Assembly (NCBI RefSeq): GCF_032452875.1
Contig: NC_083879.1
Span: 83,771,572 to 83,835,571, forward strand
Direction of reading: 5' to 3'
Origin: Bos javanicus
Lineage: Eukaryota > Chordata > Mammalia > Artiodactyla > Bovidae
DNA length: 64,000 nucleotides
This document shows positions 23,601-35,269 of the stretch, in pieces (the stretch's first letter is position 1; each line of letters starts with the position of its first letter). The notes below the pieces were generated by a model. The model worked only from the letters and a program-made list of their open reading frames with translations. It was not told the DNA's origin and did not search any database. Both the position numbers and the translations under genes were made by a program.

Positions 23601-25276
23601 TCGAAAACCTGTTAGCTACTACTGAAGTTCGTCCTGGCACTTAAACTTCTGAGTGACTCCGATCATTTTCTGAGAAAACAAATACTTTGTCATGATCATA
23701 TGTTTAAATCTTAGTTCAATTTTTTTTTCCCCAAATAAACTAAGTCAGTGACAGTTCAGGAGGAAAGAGACTGATTATTCCTGATGGCAGTGGAGATGCA
23801 GAGAAGTAAGACTTCTGAACTCTGGGTGTCCCATGGGACACAGGCCCTGCGAGTGAAGCCTCCAGATGCCAGGAGAGGATTCAGCCAGATGAACCAAGAG
23901 GGCACACTGACAGGAAGAAGAGGAAATCGAGGGCTGAGGACTCACAGTTTTGAGTAGAGCCCAATTTCCTTCTCAAGAGGGGCAGAGCATCTGACATATA
24001 CAATTCCCATGTATTTCTAAAGAAGTAATTATTGCATCCACCCATTCCACATACATGTAGATATACTACTACGGCTGCTAAGATCAGTAACTGAATTTAA
24101 ACACTAGCAAACTTGCATTTTTTTGCAAGATTTTTTTTTTACCATCCATAATAGCATCTACAACTTTTTGTTTTAATAAATGACTCTGTGTAGAAACAGA
24201 GAGGAAAGGTCAGCTACTAACCTTTTAACACTTTAAACACCCAAGAAGGAAATATTTTCATGCATTCTACACAACGCATAGCATAAACCATGAACTATTA
24301 CCAAAGAAAGGCAGATGTGAATTCCTGTTCTCAGTTTTAAAGAATCGAAGGAATTTAAAACATTTTATTACTGAAATTTCATTATTTGGATTGTAAGGTT
24401 TTATTGCTTATTAATTTAAGGTAAAACTTAAATTTAGTGTTTCACAGCATTTCTAATCTAAACTTTAAAAAAATAAAATGTGATGATATTACAGTCCCTT
24501 CAAAACAGAACAATGATAAGATCCCTCTAAAATGAATTCCTAAATTAAGTGTGATAGCATTCTGTGTCTACTTAGCAATTTGTACCTTCACAACACTCTA
24601 TGAATGTCAACTAGTTATTCCAGTATGACAGAAATAAGTAAGAGAGGCGATATGGCTCGTCACCATAATGGAGAAAGAACAATAAAAAAGAATTAGTAAT
24701 TCTCTAGGTTGAATAAAGTAAATAGGTGAAGAAAGAATAAACCAAACCACATGAAATACTATGACAAGCTGAGATGTTTTCTCTTAAAACCAATGCATAC
24801 TTTTGAAAAAGTCTAAATTTTAGCCATTTATACAAGCTAAAATTAGAGACAAAGTAAGGAGGCTGAGGCTCCTCTAATCAAATAGTTGATCGTCTCACAG
24901 AGAAACAATCTGATTTCTGCACTCATGCGCTCAGCCCATTAGTGAACAACAGAATAATGCCTCAGTTCTGGCTAAAAGACAGAAAATCCACAGCCAGTAG
25001 GCCCATCCTTGAATGTTCGAAGCTCCGGCCTTTTCTGCAGCCTTCTCTCCGTGTTCTTCCTCGGCACCTTCCCTAAGGCTCGCACACAACTGGTTCGCAT
25101 TCATCCGACTTCCTCCGCCCCGCCACAGGGTATTCGCTCCCTCCAGTCCGGTAGCCTTTACCACTTAGAAACAGTGTAAGTTCCTTTCTCATCTGTTGAA
25201 CCAGTGAGGCTATTATGTATTACAGAGGCGCAGGACCTAAAAGGTCTTTCCACTTCGCTTGTCACTCAACTAGAAC
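23601..25276. other. Unique intronic DNA
   Basis: No gene and no ruminant retroposon. Confidence 0.5.
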
Positions 25277-25432
25277 AGCGGTTCTCACCCTAGGCTGCAC
25301 AGCGCCAGGGAAACTGGAAGAGCCCAAGCTCACGACGCAAGTCAGGCTAATGAAATCAGAATCTCTTCGGGCTGGGCGTATTTTCAAAGATTCCCAGGAT
25401 ATTCTGCTGTAATGCCAAGGACCACTGATCTA
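25277..25432 (+). mobile_element. MER5-like hAT MITE
   Basis: It starts 'cagcggttctcaccctaggc', holds 'tgaaatcagaatctcttcgg' centrally, and ends in the partial inverse 'ggaccactgatctag'. This is the palindromic layout of the MER5 group. Confidence 0.6.
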
Positions 25433-28400
25433 GAGTAAATGTTAACTGATATTGAAGAAATATCTTTTGAGCGTAAGTCAACATAAAGCAAACAATGACA
25501 TGTTTGGTGCCTAGTCAACATGAGGTCAACATAGAAGATTAAGATTGAAATGGAAATGAGGAATTGAAATTGAGGCAATAGGTCAATAATGCAAACCAAA
25601 ATAGTATTGTGTTTCAAACAGCTATCTATAGATTTGTTTTTGTACATTCAATCTACTATCAAAATATATCTTGATGCATTCTGATTTATTTGTGGGACAG
25701 CATGAGACTGAGAACATTATGTGATTTTTTTTCTTTATACTTTAATTCACCTTGCATATGCAGACACCAATCTCATCTAATTAAAGTGATTAAAACCAAT
25801 GTATAACAGCAATTATTAAAATTTTGTGGTTATGCCCTATATAGCTACTAATCTGACCCAGTTACAAGTCAGAATTTTTTAAAAAAATCATTCCTTGGTT
25901 TATAAAGCACCCCATTTTTATATGGGGCAAAAATATTAAAAATTAAAATATGGTCATAAAAAGTTATGACAGTGGCTTTGACCTTATAAATGGCCTTATT
26001 AGTGGTTAAAGTGACTATCTGACGGTTAGACTGTGTGATATTGCAGAGAAGTGATTCAGTTATAAAAATATGATTTGAAAATACTACAGTGGTAGAATGC
26101 AAAAGAGGTCTATTTGCATATTCCACATTCCGGATACTGTCATAATATATACAGTAGCACTAAACTGATTACAGCAAAATATTTTATATATAATATTTAA
26201 GTGGAAAAAATTGTTATTTTATTTCCTTAAAAATCATTTTAAAATATCTACAGGATATGACACTAAAATAAATAAGAATTTTAAAATGACTTTTTGTTTA
26301 AACTACATATTATGTAACCAAATTTTACATTCTCAAACTGCTTAATGTTTTTGAGTGGTTTCTGCAAAGGATACACAAAGCTCTGAGTATCACAATTGTT
26401 ACATACGAGGAACATTAGCAGAGTATTCTTCTGATCATTGTCTGTTATATAAAATATGCAATATAATTTAGCATAAAATTATGAAATAAAAGTATAAGAA
26501 TGCATACATTCTTGCAGTATAAGGATTATAATCTATTCTAAGAGAATTAAAATACAGTGGTACAGTGATTTATATTAGAATCTAATCTCAAACTCACTTT
26601 TCCTGACCATCTGTCTTGAGGAATAAAACTATTAGTAATAAAAGTTTACCTGTAACATGGACATTTATATTCCCTAAATATTTGTTTTATAATATGTAAT
26701 TTCAAGAATGCCTAGAAGCTAAAGAATGGCGTATTAAAAAAAATCTTCATAAGAAAAACAACTAAACAAAAATTAAGGCATTTTAATAATGTACATTGTA
26801 ATTGTTTATGATTGGAAGAGTGTATTTTTTAATATTGCCAGCCATCTTGAAGACTTTCACAGATTTGTCAGATTCCTGCTGTATGTTAAAAACATTATTT
26901 AGAATAAAACTGCAAAGTTCAGAGAAGAATTACTGTCATAATTTTTGCTACTTGAATGCTATAGTTTAAATGATATATGCAGAAGTTCTTGTTCTTTACC
27001 ATAAATTAATTCCCAGATAAAAGTGTATATTTATTTTAAAAATTAAACCAGCTATCTCTAAGAATATTAAAAAATATTCTTGGGTGTAAATGATTTCTAT
27101 TATATATTGCAAATAAACCTTTACTAAAGTAAATCCAAGCTGTATTTGATCTCCAATGACTACGGGTCCAAAGCAATATGATTTGATTAAGTCAATATTA
27201 AGAGGTTTTTTTTTTCGCTATAATGGGCCAAAAGTCCCTTAAATCAAGTTCAATAAAAATTAAATTTAATCCATTTTAATTGCATACCTACATGGAATGT
27301 GGCATTTTTTGTTTAATGGGAGCAATTATAAAACTAGAAGGCAATAATATGTCCTAACTTTTAAAGTTTGGGAGTCACTATATTAATCATGTAATTATAC
27401 ATGGGTATTATAAAGTTAATATATTTCTTCTAAAATATGAATTCTAATTATTTGTATAATTAATATTATAGCATATATCCTATATATAAATGTATAAATA
27501 TATTAATAAACCATTAAATTACATTTTTTTCATGAATATATTACCAACTCTGGAAATATAATGCATTTACTTTTAATGTAGCTTAAGACTTTGTCATTAA
27601 CCTTAAAATGTAGAAAATTTTGCATGGACTATATATCTTGAACATTGCCCTTGAAGATAGATAGACATCATTTCAAATTATAAGCATGTTTGAAATAAGT
27701 AAAAGTGTTCAGAAAGAAACTCAGATGCATTCTTCAAAGACCACCAATAGCATTTTAAGTTAAGTAATATACTTTGTATGTGGATATGATCGCAGTTTTG
27801 CAAAATCATAAAGAAGCTGTATGTTAAGCTAAGGATCTAATTAATAGATTTGTAAATTATCAACCAAGAACACACACTGAACACACCTCACCCTGGCACC
27901 CAAAATTTGAAACTGTGTGAAAACAGTTATCCTGGAATAAATGTCAAGTGTTTCTAACTGACAACCAACCAACCAAAAAATAGCTCAAGGCATCACAAGT
28001 AATAAATCCTGTGTTGTGGAGATGAAAAACTCAAATGTCTGTGTTTACTTTTCAGTATGAAGAAATGTTTCTAAAAGGAGTTAAGATTTTTTTAATGTGC
28101 TTTTGTGCATATAGCTCACAATGACTACTTTATATGAAAACATAATCCAGAAGTAGTTCCTAATATTACATGTTCATTTAACCTACACTATACCTTATAG
28201 CTATGATGATATAAGTATAAAGTTGATAATTATTTCAGGTCAAGAGAAAACTCTATATTTATTGATATATACATACATGTATAGATATTTATTATGTGAA
28301 TATTCAAATAAAATAAATTTGACAGGCTTATTTAAGAATATTCTGTAGTCTGAAATGTAGACTACCTTGTGAATACTGAGCCTATGCAAACTGAAGTAAC

Positions 28401-30152
28401 TAGAAATTTCTATGAGAGTTTACATTCAAGGAAGCAAGAAAATTCAAATTATTACAAGGGATCACTTTAAACATAAATATACTGAAACCTTTGCAAGTTT
28501 TTTACTGGTAGTAAAATTAGTAGACAGATCCATTTCCTTGCAATTCTAAGGAAACATTATCTTGTCAAAATAAATAAGTATGCAATAAATATACTAGTCA
28601 TTCATTAGTAACTTCTACCATTAAGATTAATTACCAGGCATATGGTTAAGAAGAATATATAAAAATCTTTTAAGATCCATTTATCTAATGAAGCAGCATT
28701 CCAAATTAATGCTGCAAATGCAATATCATTATCTGCAAAGAAGATACGTTTCTGGTCTTAAAGAATGTTGGCAAAGCAAGCTTAGTTTTAGTTTAGCTTA
28801 GTTGTCAAAAGCACAACTAATCAATACAAGCTAGAATACAGCCCTTGAACTGTGTTCAGTTTGAGTAGCTATCCCTTAGGCCAGTTCTCTTGTGAAAGCA
28901 TCACAAGAACCCTTTGATCCATACTGCCCTTGACCACACTTTTCCAGCAAGGGAGGCAAAGGAGGCTCAGTTGTGTTCCTTAGGGGAGGTTCGGGGTGTG
29001 ATGAAGAGAAAGGTAGAGAGACAATATGGCGGATTATTTCTTTTGAAAAGCAATACTATTTTATTGCATTAAGAGATTACCTTTGGGACAAAACATCAAG
29101 GTTTATTGAGATTCTGCCATCATTTCTTTCCCTACTAAAAGGTCACTGCAGTATCTTCATCTTCAACGGAGCTCTTGAGCAAATCTCATTTCAGCACCAT
29201 GGACAGCAACACTTCTACTAGGACATGTGCCCATGGTCACATTTGCCATTTCTTAAGAAACTTGCATACACTATTCCTTTGTGAATCAGCAAGGTTTACA
29301 GCCATTATTATATTCAACAGGAAGGGGCTGAAGATAATATATGCTATTAATGAGTTCAGTATTTTTTAGTCATGGCGTTAAGCATTTGCCAATTAATACT
29401 TCCTGAGAGCATCCTGAAAATTCAAGCTAATTACATAAGGTGACTAATAAATAATCTAACACTGATCAGTTATCACCAGATACGTAATCAAAATTTTCTA
29501 CTCATACTGAGCTTCTGATCAATAACTATACACATTTCTAAGAGAAAACAAGAAACTCGTGTGAGTAAATACGCTTAGGAAGGCCCCCCAAACTTTCAAA
29601 ACAACAAGAATTACTCCTGGAAAACACGTAAAACGCTTTTAGTTCTTCCCACATAAACAATCACAAACACTTTATCTTGTCTCTTTAGCCAACCAGCTTA
29701 ATTTGTCACTATCAGAGACTTCATGTGTCAGGTCCATAAGCCAGACCACACATGCCTGTCTTAGCCTGTTCTGATTTCAGCTGTGGTCACCAGTATGCAG
29801 TCCCATCACAGTCTTCCTCACAAGCTTCACTCAAATTACATTAAAAAAAAAAAAAAGTGGCAGAATCTGAACCAACTCCGTAGCTTTAAGAGATAGTTAA
29901 AGCACTGGCTTTATCTCAGAAGACCAGAGTCCTCTTGATCTTCCAAGGATTCTCAGAAGGCACTGATCCATCAGCAATTCACAAGAGAGACCCAAGTCAA
30001 GCAGCAGGTCAGGCGCTTAGAACCACAAAAACAATGGTCGAAGTAACAAAACCAGAGTCAAAAAGCGACTTTAAAACTCTAGAAGACACCTCCACCCAAC
30101 ACACACAGAGATAACAGCGCGAGGAAGGGGGGAAAAATCCACGGGTTCCTAC
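25433..30152. other. Repeat-poor AT-rich intronic DNA next to exon 1
   Basis: About 4.7 kb without a recognised repeat or open gene. It is very AT-rich between 26.1 and 28.7 kb. Its freedom from insertions beside a promoter suggests, but does not prove, constrained regulatory sequence. Confidence 0.45.
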
Positions 30153-30155
30153 CTT
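30147..30155 (-). other. NALF1: NALF1 exon 1 splice donor
   Basis: Read on the minus strand the boundary is AAG|GTAGGA. The exon ends after the Lys codon at 30153 (phase 0), and the GT is at 30152-30151. The last residues CPEDCK match the point where known NALF1 proteins continue into the next exon. Confidence 0.92.
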
Positions 30156-30819
30156 ACAGTCCTCAGGACACGATTTCACCGAGTACTCCTCCGATTGTAA
30201 GTATTTATGCAGCACGCTTTCAAACTCTTCGTACTTCTCCTGAGCGTGGTGGTCGTAGTCTTGGTAAGCCTCGACGCACTGTCTGCAGGTGGTCATCTCC
30301 CCGCCCTCCTTGAGCACCACATCCAGACTACAGTTCAAAGTGTTGGGACTGGACAACCCGGAGAACAACTCCCAAAGTGTGTAGGAATTACAAAACGAAA
30401 GGTAAAAATCCGACAAGTTCCAGAGCGGAGTTGGCTGCGGCGGGCCCCGGGTCTGCTGCCCCTGCTCCCCCCGGGCCGCTGCCCCCCGACTCCAGTTCCT
30501 GGCGCACACGGCGTCCGCGCTGTCCACCGTGAAGCACTGGCCCGAGGAGGCGCCCTGCGGGTAACAAGTCTCCAGGCGCCACGCGGGTCTGGCAGAGTTT
30601 CCTGGAAGAAGAGGCTTGCCCCGGTTGTCGGTGCCTCGGCCGCCCTTGCCGCCGCCGCCGCCTCCCAGGGAGGGGGGCAGGGTGGGGGACGGGGAGGCGG
30701 AGAGGAGTCTGTGAGCCTGGGCGGCGGGCGAGGGCTCCCCCATGCTCGCCAGGAGCGCGGGCCAGGACGGCTCGTGCTGCCGCTGCCGCTGCCGCTGCTC
30801 CTGCCGCTGCCGCTGCTGC

Positions 30820-30852
<33 letters not shown>

Positions 30853-31061
30853 TTGTCCCGGGCGCGGGTCAGCTTGGCCTCGGCGCAGAACCACAAGTGA
30901 TCAGAGAGCAGGACTGTGAAAAACAAGAGAGAGGCCAGAGACAGTCGCCATTTCTGAGCCCTCTCCGAATCGATGAACGGTTTCTCGTTCTCCCGGGGTG
31001 CTGCCAACCAGATTTTTAATCCGTCGTCATACTGCCGACACATCCAAGCACCCCTGGTCAT
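30153..31061 (-). CDS. NALF1: NALF1 (FAM155A), first coding exon, residues 1-303
   Basis: NALF1 is a membrane auxiliary subunit of the NALCN sodium-leak channel complex (with UNC79 and UNC80) and helps channel folding, surface delivery and function, mainly in neurons. I recognise it from the N-terminus MTRGAWMCRQYDDGLKIWL and the conserved 266-303 segment. The exon encodes 303 residues, about two thirds of the roughly 458-residue mammalian protein. Visible parts are a cytosolic N-terminus (1-38), a hydrophobic membrane segment (about 39-58), a Gln/Arg tract (72-95), a Gly run (133-138), and a cysteine-rich ectodomain with Cys at 166, 176, 186, 224, 244, 259, 262, 298 and 302. N-glycosylation sequons are at 189, 215 and 243. 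The start is the ATG at 31061. The in-frame codon at 31094 is GTG, and an in-frame TAA lies upstream at 31137-31139. No frameshift or stop is seen. The remaining exons lie outside the window. Confidence 0.96.
30777..30848 (-). repeat. NALF1: Gln and Gln/Arg coding tract of NALF1
   Basis: A pure CAG run codes nine Gln (72-80). It is followed by CAG/CGG mixes giving alternating Gln and Arg with one Glu (81-95). On the plus strand this appears as CTG/CCG triplets. The pure run can slip in replication, so length variation between animals is likely. Confidence 0.95.
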
Positions 31062-31132
31062 ATTTTGGGAGCGCACAGCCCTGGCCGACTCCACCGCGAG
31101 GGCTCCGGTGCCGGTGTCACCACAATATGCAT
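31058..31132 (-). promoter_or_regulatory. NALF1 upstream ORF overlapping the start codon
   Basis: An upstream ATG at 31132 opens a 24-codon frame, in a different frame from NALF1, that ends in TGA at 31060-31058. The stop shares bases with the NALF1 start (ATGA). The ATG context is weak (T at -3, C at +4), so leaky scanning past it is likely. Stop-start overlap also allows reinitiation. Whether it is translated cannot be told from sequence. Confidence 0.7.
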
Positions 31133-31840
31133 TGACTTAGGGGTTCGATTGCCTTCTCCCCTCCTCCCTTTCCTCTCTCTCCCTCGCTCCTCGCTCTTTG
31201 CCTACATCAATATTACCAGGCTTCGGAGGGAGGCAGGACTCGCTTCCGACCTAAGCATCCGCCGACCCCATCCTCTGTCGAGTGGGAAACAACAATGCAG
31301 AGACAGGGAGGCAGGGGGGAGAGGGTCGCCCGGAGGCGGCGGCGCGGCTGTGGCCGGCGGCGGGCCGGGTGCAGGAGGCGACGGCGGAGGTGGCGGGGTG
31401 GCGGCGCCTGTCAGCCGGGCACGGGCAGGGCGCGGGTCCCCATGGCCCCGCGGAGGACGGCCCGCTCTCCCCGGCCAGGGGCACGCCGCGTCTCCGCTGC
31501 CCACGGACTGCGGCCGGAGCGCCTCGCCGGCGCCTCCTCCCCACCCCCCGCCCGCTGCTCCTTCCTGGGCTCCTCCGGCGGCTACTTCTCGCTCGCTCTG
31601 CTCGAGTCCGGAGCCTGGGCGGCCGCCGGCAGGGCGCTCCCGCCCCCCCACCCCCCAGCCCGCGCTCCGGCCGCCGCCGCTGCCGCAGGTCCGCCCGCGG
31701 GCGCCGGGCTCCGACTGCTGACGCCGCCTCCCCCGGACCTCGGGGCCGAATCGCCTGCGCTGGGCCTCCCGAGAGCCACAGTCATCTTCAGTCCCCGGCT
31801 AAGTTGCCGCCATCTTCGTCCTGGAGAAGCACTTTTTGGG
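31062..31840 (-). other. NALF1: Probable NALF1 5'UTR (unspliced)
   Basis: This GC-rich leader carries several upstream ATGs: 31443 (strong context GCCATGG, 10 codons, stop at 31411-31413), one near 31269 (6 codons), 31258 (18 codons, stop at 31202-31204) and 31132. The 5' limit is inferred from promoter-like motifs near 31806-31906, not from a mapped transcript. Confidence 0.5.
31806..31817 (-). promoter_or_regulatory. YY1-like site
   Basis: On the minus strand it reads GAAGATGGCGGC, one base from the common YY1 motif. In many CpG promoters this motif lies just downstream of the transcription start, in this orientation. Confidence 0.5.
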
Positions 31841-31856
31841 GGGGAGCGCCGGCTCG

Positions 31857-31863
31857 TGCGTCA
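31857..31863 (-). promoter_or_regulatory. CRE-like site
   Basis: TGACGCA on the minus strand, about 40 bp upstream of the YY1-like site. A near-CRE/ATF heptamer; function not shown. Confidence 0.35.
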
Positions 31864-31901
31864 TCTCCTCCTCCCGCGCCGCGCTCGCTCCCTCCTGGCG
31901 C

Positions 31902-31906
31902 ATTGG
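31902..31906 (-). promoter_or_regulatory. CCAAT box
   Basis: CCAAT on the minus strand within GGTGCCAATGCGCC. It lies about 85-90 bp upstream of the YY1-like site, a usual NF-Y distance from a start site. Confidence 0.4.
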
Positions 31907-32060
31907 CACCGGGCTCGGCCCGGCAGAGGGGGAGGCGAGGGCGCCGGGGGTCCGGGGTGGGCGGGGGGAGCCCGGCTGGGCCCGCAGGCCGGCCTGAGCG
32001 GCTGCGCGCTGACGCCTGCCCTGCCTTGCCGTCCGCCAGCCCACCCCTAGCCCCGCCACC

Positions 32061-34959
32061 TTTGGTTTTTTTCTGTTATTACTGATAAAAGTCAGACTGC
32101 GGACAGCAAGGTTTGAGGATGCCTGCTGAATTTCTTCGGCACCTCCTGCTCCCTCTCGGACTCCGAGAAAAAGTCCGAGTTGCGGCGGGTGGGCAGAGGC
32201 TTCTAGCGGGCGAGGGTCTGGATGTTGCCGCCTTAACTAGACAATGAGCGTGGGCTTCCGACGAAAGGCTGCGGGCACGGGAGGAAACCCGAATTGGCTG
32301 GCGGGGGGCAGAGGAGGGACACCTGATCTCTTTGCATGTCTCGGGATCCCTGGACAACTAAACATCAACAGCTTCCAGTGTATTATCTTGTCAGATGATT
32401 TTAGTACATGGCAGGGGTGAGGCGTGTGGCATACATCCTTAGCTGTATGTAGGACAGCGACATTTTTCATAAAGTCAAAGATTAGAAGTGGCCACATAGA
32501 GTATCAGAGACAAATACTAGGACCTCGCCTTCCAGCCTTCACTGACTAGCCCACCGTTTCGAGTTCCAATCCTCCTGACCTCGGAGGATTCCTCCTCCGA
32601 TCTGGAGCATCCCAAGCTCTCGTGAACCCCACTCCGAAGACCTGCGCCCAGCCCCCACCGAGCTGGGCTCTGCCGTCGCCCAGGACTTCCGCAGCACCGT
32701 GCCGTCAGGCTGCCCTGACGGGTGGCAGCTGTAGCAATCCGAGCCTCTGGTGCCCCTTAGCGTTGGCTCTTGGAGTTCCGAGAAGGAAAAGCCTGTCACG
32801 CTAGGAAAATCAGGGGTCCTCTCGACCCCGCCTCATGCGGGTCAGTGCTGTGGGCAAACATCAGTCTCCTTTTATGTGAAGACCGTGCCCACTCCGCCCC
32901 TCACGCCCACCGAAGCTGCGAGGGCAGGACACGGAGCCGGTGCCGGCGCCTTCCCTGGGCGCGCGCCCGGAGCGCAGCAGAGGACAGCGGTGTGTTCCAC
33001 TGAGCACTCACTGTGGCAAGCTCCTTCTCTGCTTTCGAATGACTCTAACCATTCAGTAGGGTGCACATTGACATGAGCAGTGTTAGTGTGCCATCGCTCT
33101 AAGTATGCTGAGAACCCAAAAGGACGGATCGTCCGTATTCATATTCTTTTTAGAGGTGCTGTGAGTGTTGACACCGGGGAGAAGTGGGTATTTTTTAAAA
33201 AGCAAGTTGCAAAAGATAATTGGCAAGATTCGACCAACTGGTCCTTTCTGTGGCATAGTAGGGTATATATTAATACTAAATTTTACCCATGTTAAATTGT
33301 AAGTTTCTAAAAACTCCGTGCAGTGGCCATCAAGGCTTGGTGCAATTTGACAGCTGGTTGATCTAAAAGTGTCATATAATGTTTGAGAAGACAACCTGTG
33401 TAAGTATACCATTCTGGTACTTTGGCTTTTAGCGTGTTGAATTTTAACTCCATAAAAGGTCTAGAAACTAAAATATATACTTTCTATGGCAGGTTTATCC
33501 TTATCTTATAGCATCTTTAAGCAAATTTCCAGGTTCTGTTGAAAATTTAACATAAAAAAAAAACCCCACTTTATCTGAGCTTTGTATAGAAAGCAGAAGC
33601 TGAGGAAATAGTCTTTTTGATTCTTCTCTTTTCATAGTTTAAATTATTTTGACATTGAATAAAATATTTTTCTTTTATTTTTCTTTTAAAATATTTTTCT
33701 TTTTATCCAGTGATGTGGATAAAGATATCCTTTGGAAAAATCTCTTTAAATTTTAGAAAGCATTTTGTTTTTCTCCTACCCTCTCATCATGATTACTTTT
33801 TTCTTAAGTGTAAAACTTCAATACACTTAAACCAAATCATATTTAAATATAAGATAAAGTCTGCTTGTAGAAGTAAGTGAGTATATGGGCGTGGCATTTT
33901 CTATTGTATAAATAAATACGTATGAAAGATAATATCAGAAGTCTCCATTTCTATTTCTTGATAAACATTCTGCAGAATATGAAAGTGAACACAGCGTACT
34001 CTAAATCCTGAAATGATTCTCTCTCCCTTTGTTTTGAACTTGTTGACCCTTTGTGACAAAATAGAGTGTGATAATCCGAGGCCTTTCTTTCTATAAACAC
34101 AAAGTTGGGTTTGGTTTTGTTTTGTTTTTTTTGCTTAGCTATCTATCTTTCTCTCTGTCTAGATGTAGTTGTTTAATGCCCAGGTTATAGGATTTAATTT
34201 CCTATTTCTTTCTCTTACCTACCCCCTTCATTCTTCTTCACCTTGTTTCTTTCTAACCTGAAGCTGTGCTCCATTTGTATTTTTTTGATCTCTACTGTGC
34301 AAGACTGAAAGCTCAGAAAATCCTTGGCTAAGGAAGTCCACGTAGGGAGGCTCACACAGAAGTTCACAGGCAGACTAGGCTGAGTTTCAGAACACAAAGA
34401 TGATCTGAGCTCAGGTGACTGGCTTTTTAACCAGAGGGAATTCCACCAGAGCCCTTCTGCCACCCCAAAGGGGTAGAGGAGGGCAAAGTGACTGTTAGGG
34501 TTCCCAAGCTGAAGTACCTAAACAGTCACCACTCCCCACCTGTGCACCATCTGGCCACCACCCAACCCTGCTTCCTCCAAACCCATTTGCTTTCAACCCG
34601 GGCAGGTTGGACTTTCAGCTTGAATCAGACCTGCTCTTGTTCACAGTGATTAATAACACCTCAGCTGAATATAAGGAAGATCTTAAGTTATGCCTCCAAG
34701 AAAAAAGTGGCAGATGTTCTGCTGAAATGAATTATCACATTTGTTCTTTTTTTCTGTCTTGAAATATATATTCTGTCTCTCCTGTCCCAAGTCCAGCATA
34801 CTACAATTCATACCGACTCTCTTCCCCAGCTCCTTCACTCCATGTTCATTTTCAGCTTCAAATTTATGTCCACTAGCCTGGAGTTGTGGTTTCTGTTGTA
34901 TGCTCCTGCTATTGACAGACAGACTCATTAACTAGAGGATGGACTTTAAAGCTAAGAGG
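32061..34959. other. NALF1 upstream flank, no gene seen
   Basis: GC-rich to about 33000, then AT-rich. No recognisable repeat. Short open frames here have no family resemblance. It probably contains distal promoter or enhancer sequence, but no specific element can be defended. Confidence 0.5.
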
Positions 34960-34972
34960 CAACAGAGCTGTT

Positions 34973-35224
34973 CAGATCAGATCAGATCAGTCGCTCAGTC
35001 GTGTCCGACTCTTTGCGACCCCATGCACCGCAGCACGCCAGGCCTCCCTGTTCATCACCAACTCCCGGAGTTCACAGAAGACTCTATACATGGACATCAC
35101 CAGATGGTCAACACTGAAATCAGATTGATTATATTCTTTGCAGCCAAAGAGGGAGAAGCTCTATACAGACAGCAAAAACAAGACCAGGAGCTGACTGTGG
35201 CTCAGACCATGAACTCCTTATTGC
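34973..35224 (-). mobile_element. BovB LINE with 5' inversion
   Basis: The left part (34973-35075) is the BovB 3' end in reverse, beginning with GATCA pentamers. At 35075/35076 it switches to an internal BovB segment in the forward direction ('agaagactctatacatggac' to 'actccttattgcc'). Near-perfect 13-bp duplications flank the whole: caacagagctgtt at 34960-34972 and caaccgagctatt at 35225-35237 (11 of 13 match). This marks one insertion with an inverted 5' part. Confidence 0.9.
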
Positions 35225-35269
35225 CAACCGAGCTATTGCAATCAAACTATTCACAATTACTTTAGACAG

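Larger units (their letters stand above)
1..30152 (-). other. NALF1: NALF1 intron 1 (5' part, continues past the window)
   Basis: The stretch left of the exon 1 donor is intronic for the minus-strand gene. At least 30 kb is present and no acceptor plus downstream NALF1 exon is seen, which fits the very long first intron known for mammalian NALF1. It holds many ruminant retroposons left of 23.6 kb and mostly unique AT-rich DNA from 23.6 to 30.15 kb. The extent is inferred from the family gene structure, not from a transcript. Confidence 0.85.
30430..32060. promoter_or_regulatory. NALF1: CpG island of NALF1
   Basis: CpG-dense, GC-rich sequence covers most of exon 1, the 5'UTR and the probable promoter. 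It contrasts sharply with AT-rich flanks on both sides. Weaker GC-rich shoulders reach about 32300 and 32940. Long open frames on both strands inside it result from low stop-codon frequency and are not genes. Confidence 0.9.

Noticed and set aside
31062..31094. N-terminal extension of NALF1 starting at 31094
   Set aside because: The codon at 31094 is GTG, not ATG, and no in-frame ATG lies between the upstream TAA (31137-31139) and the ATG at 31061. Known NALF1 proteins begin at MTRGAW.
30207..32085. Long plus-strand and minus-strand frames in the CpG island (up to 270 codons)
   Set aside because: GC-rich DNA has few stops. The frames are Pro/Ala/Arg/Gly-rich, overlap each other and the true exon, and match no family I know.
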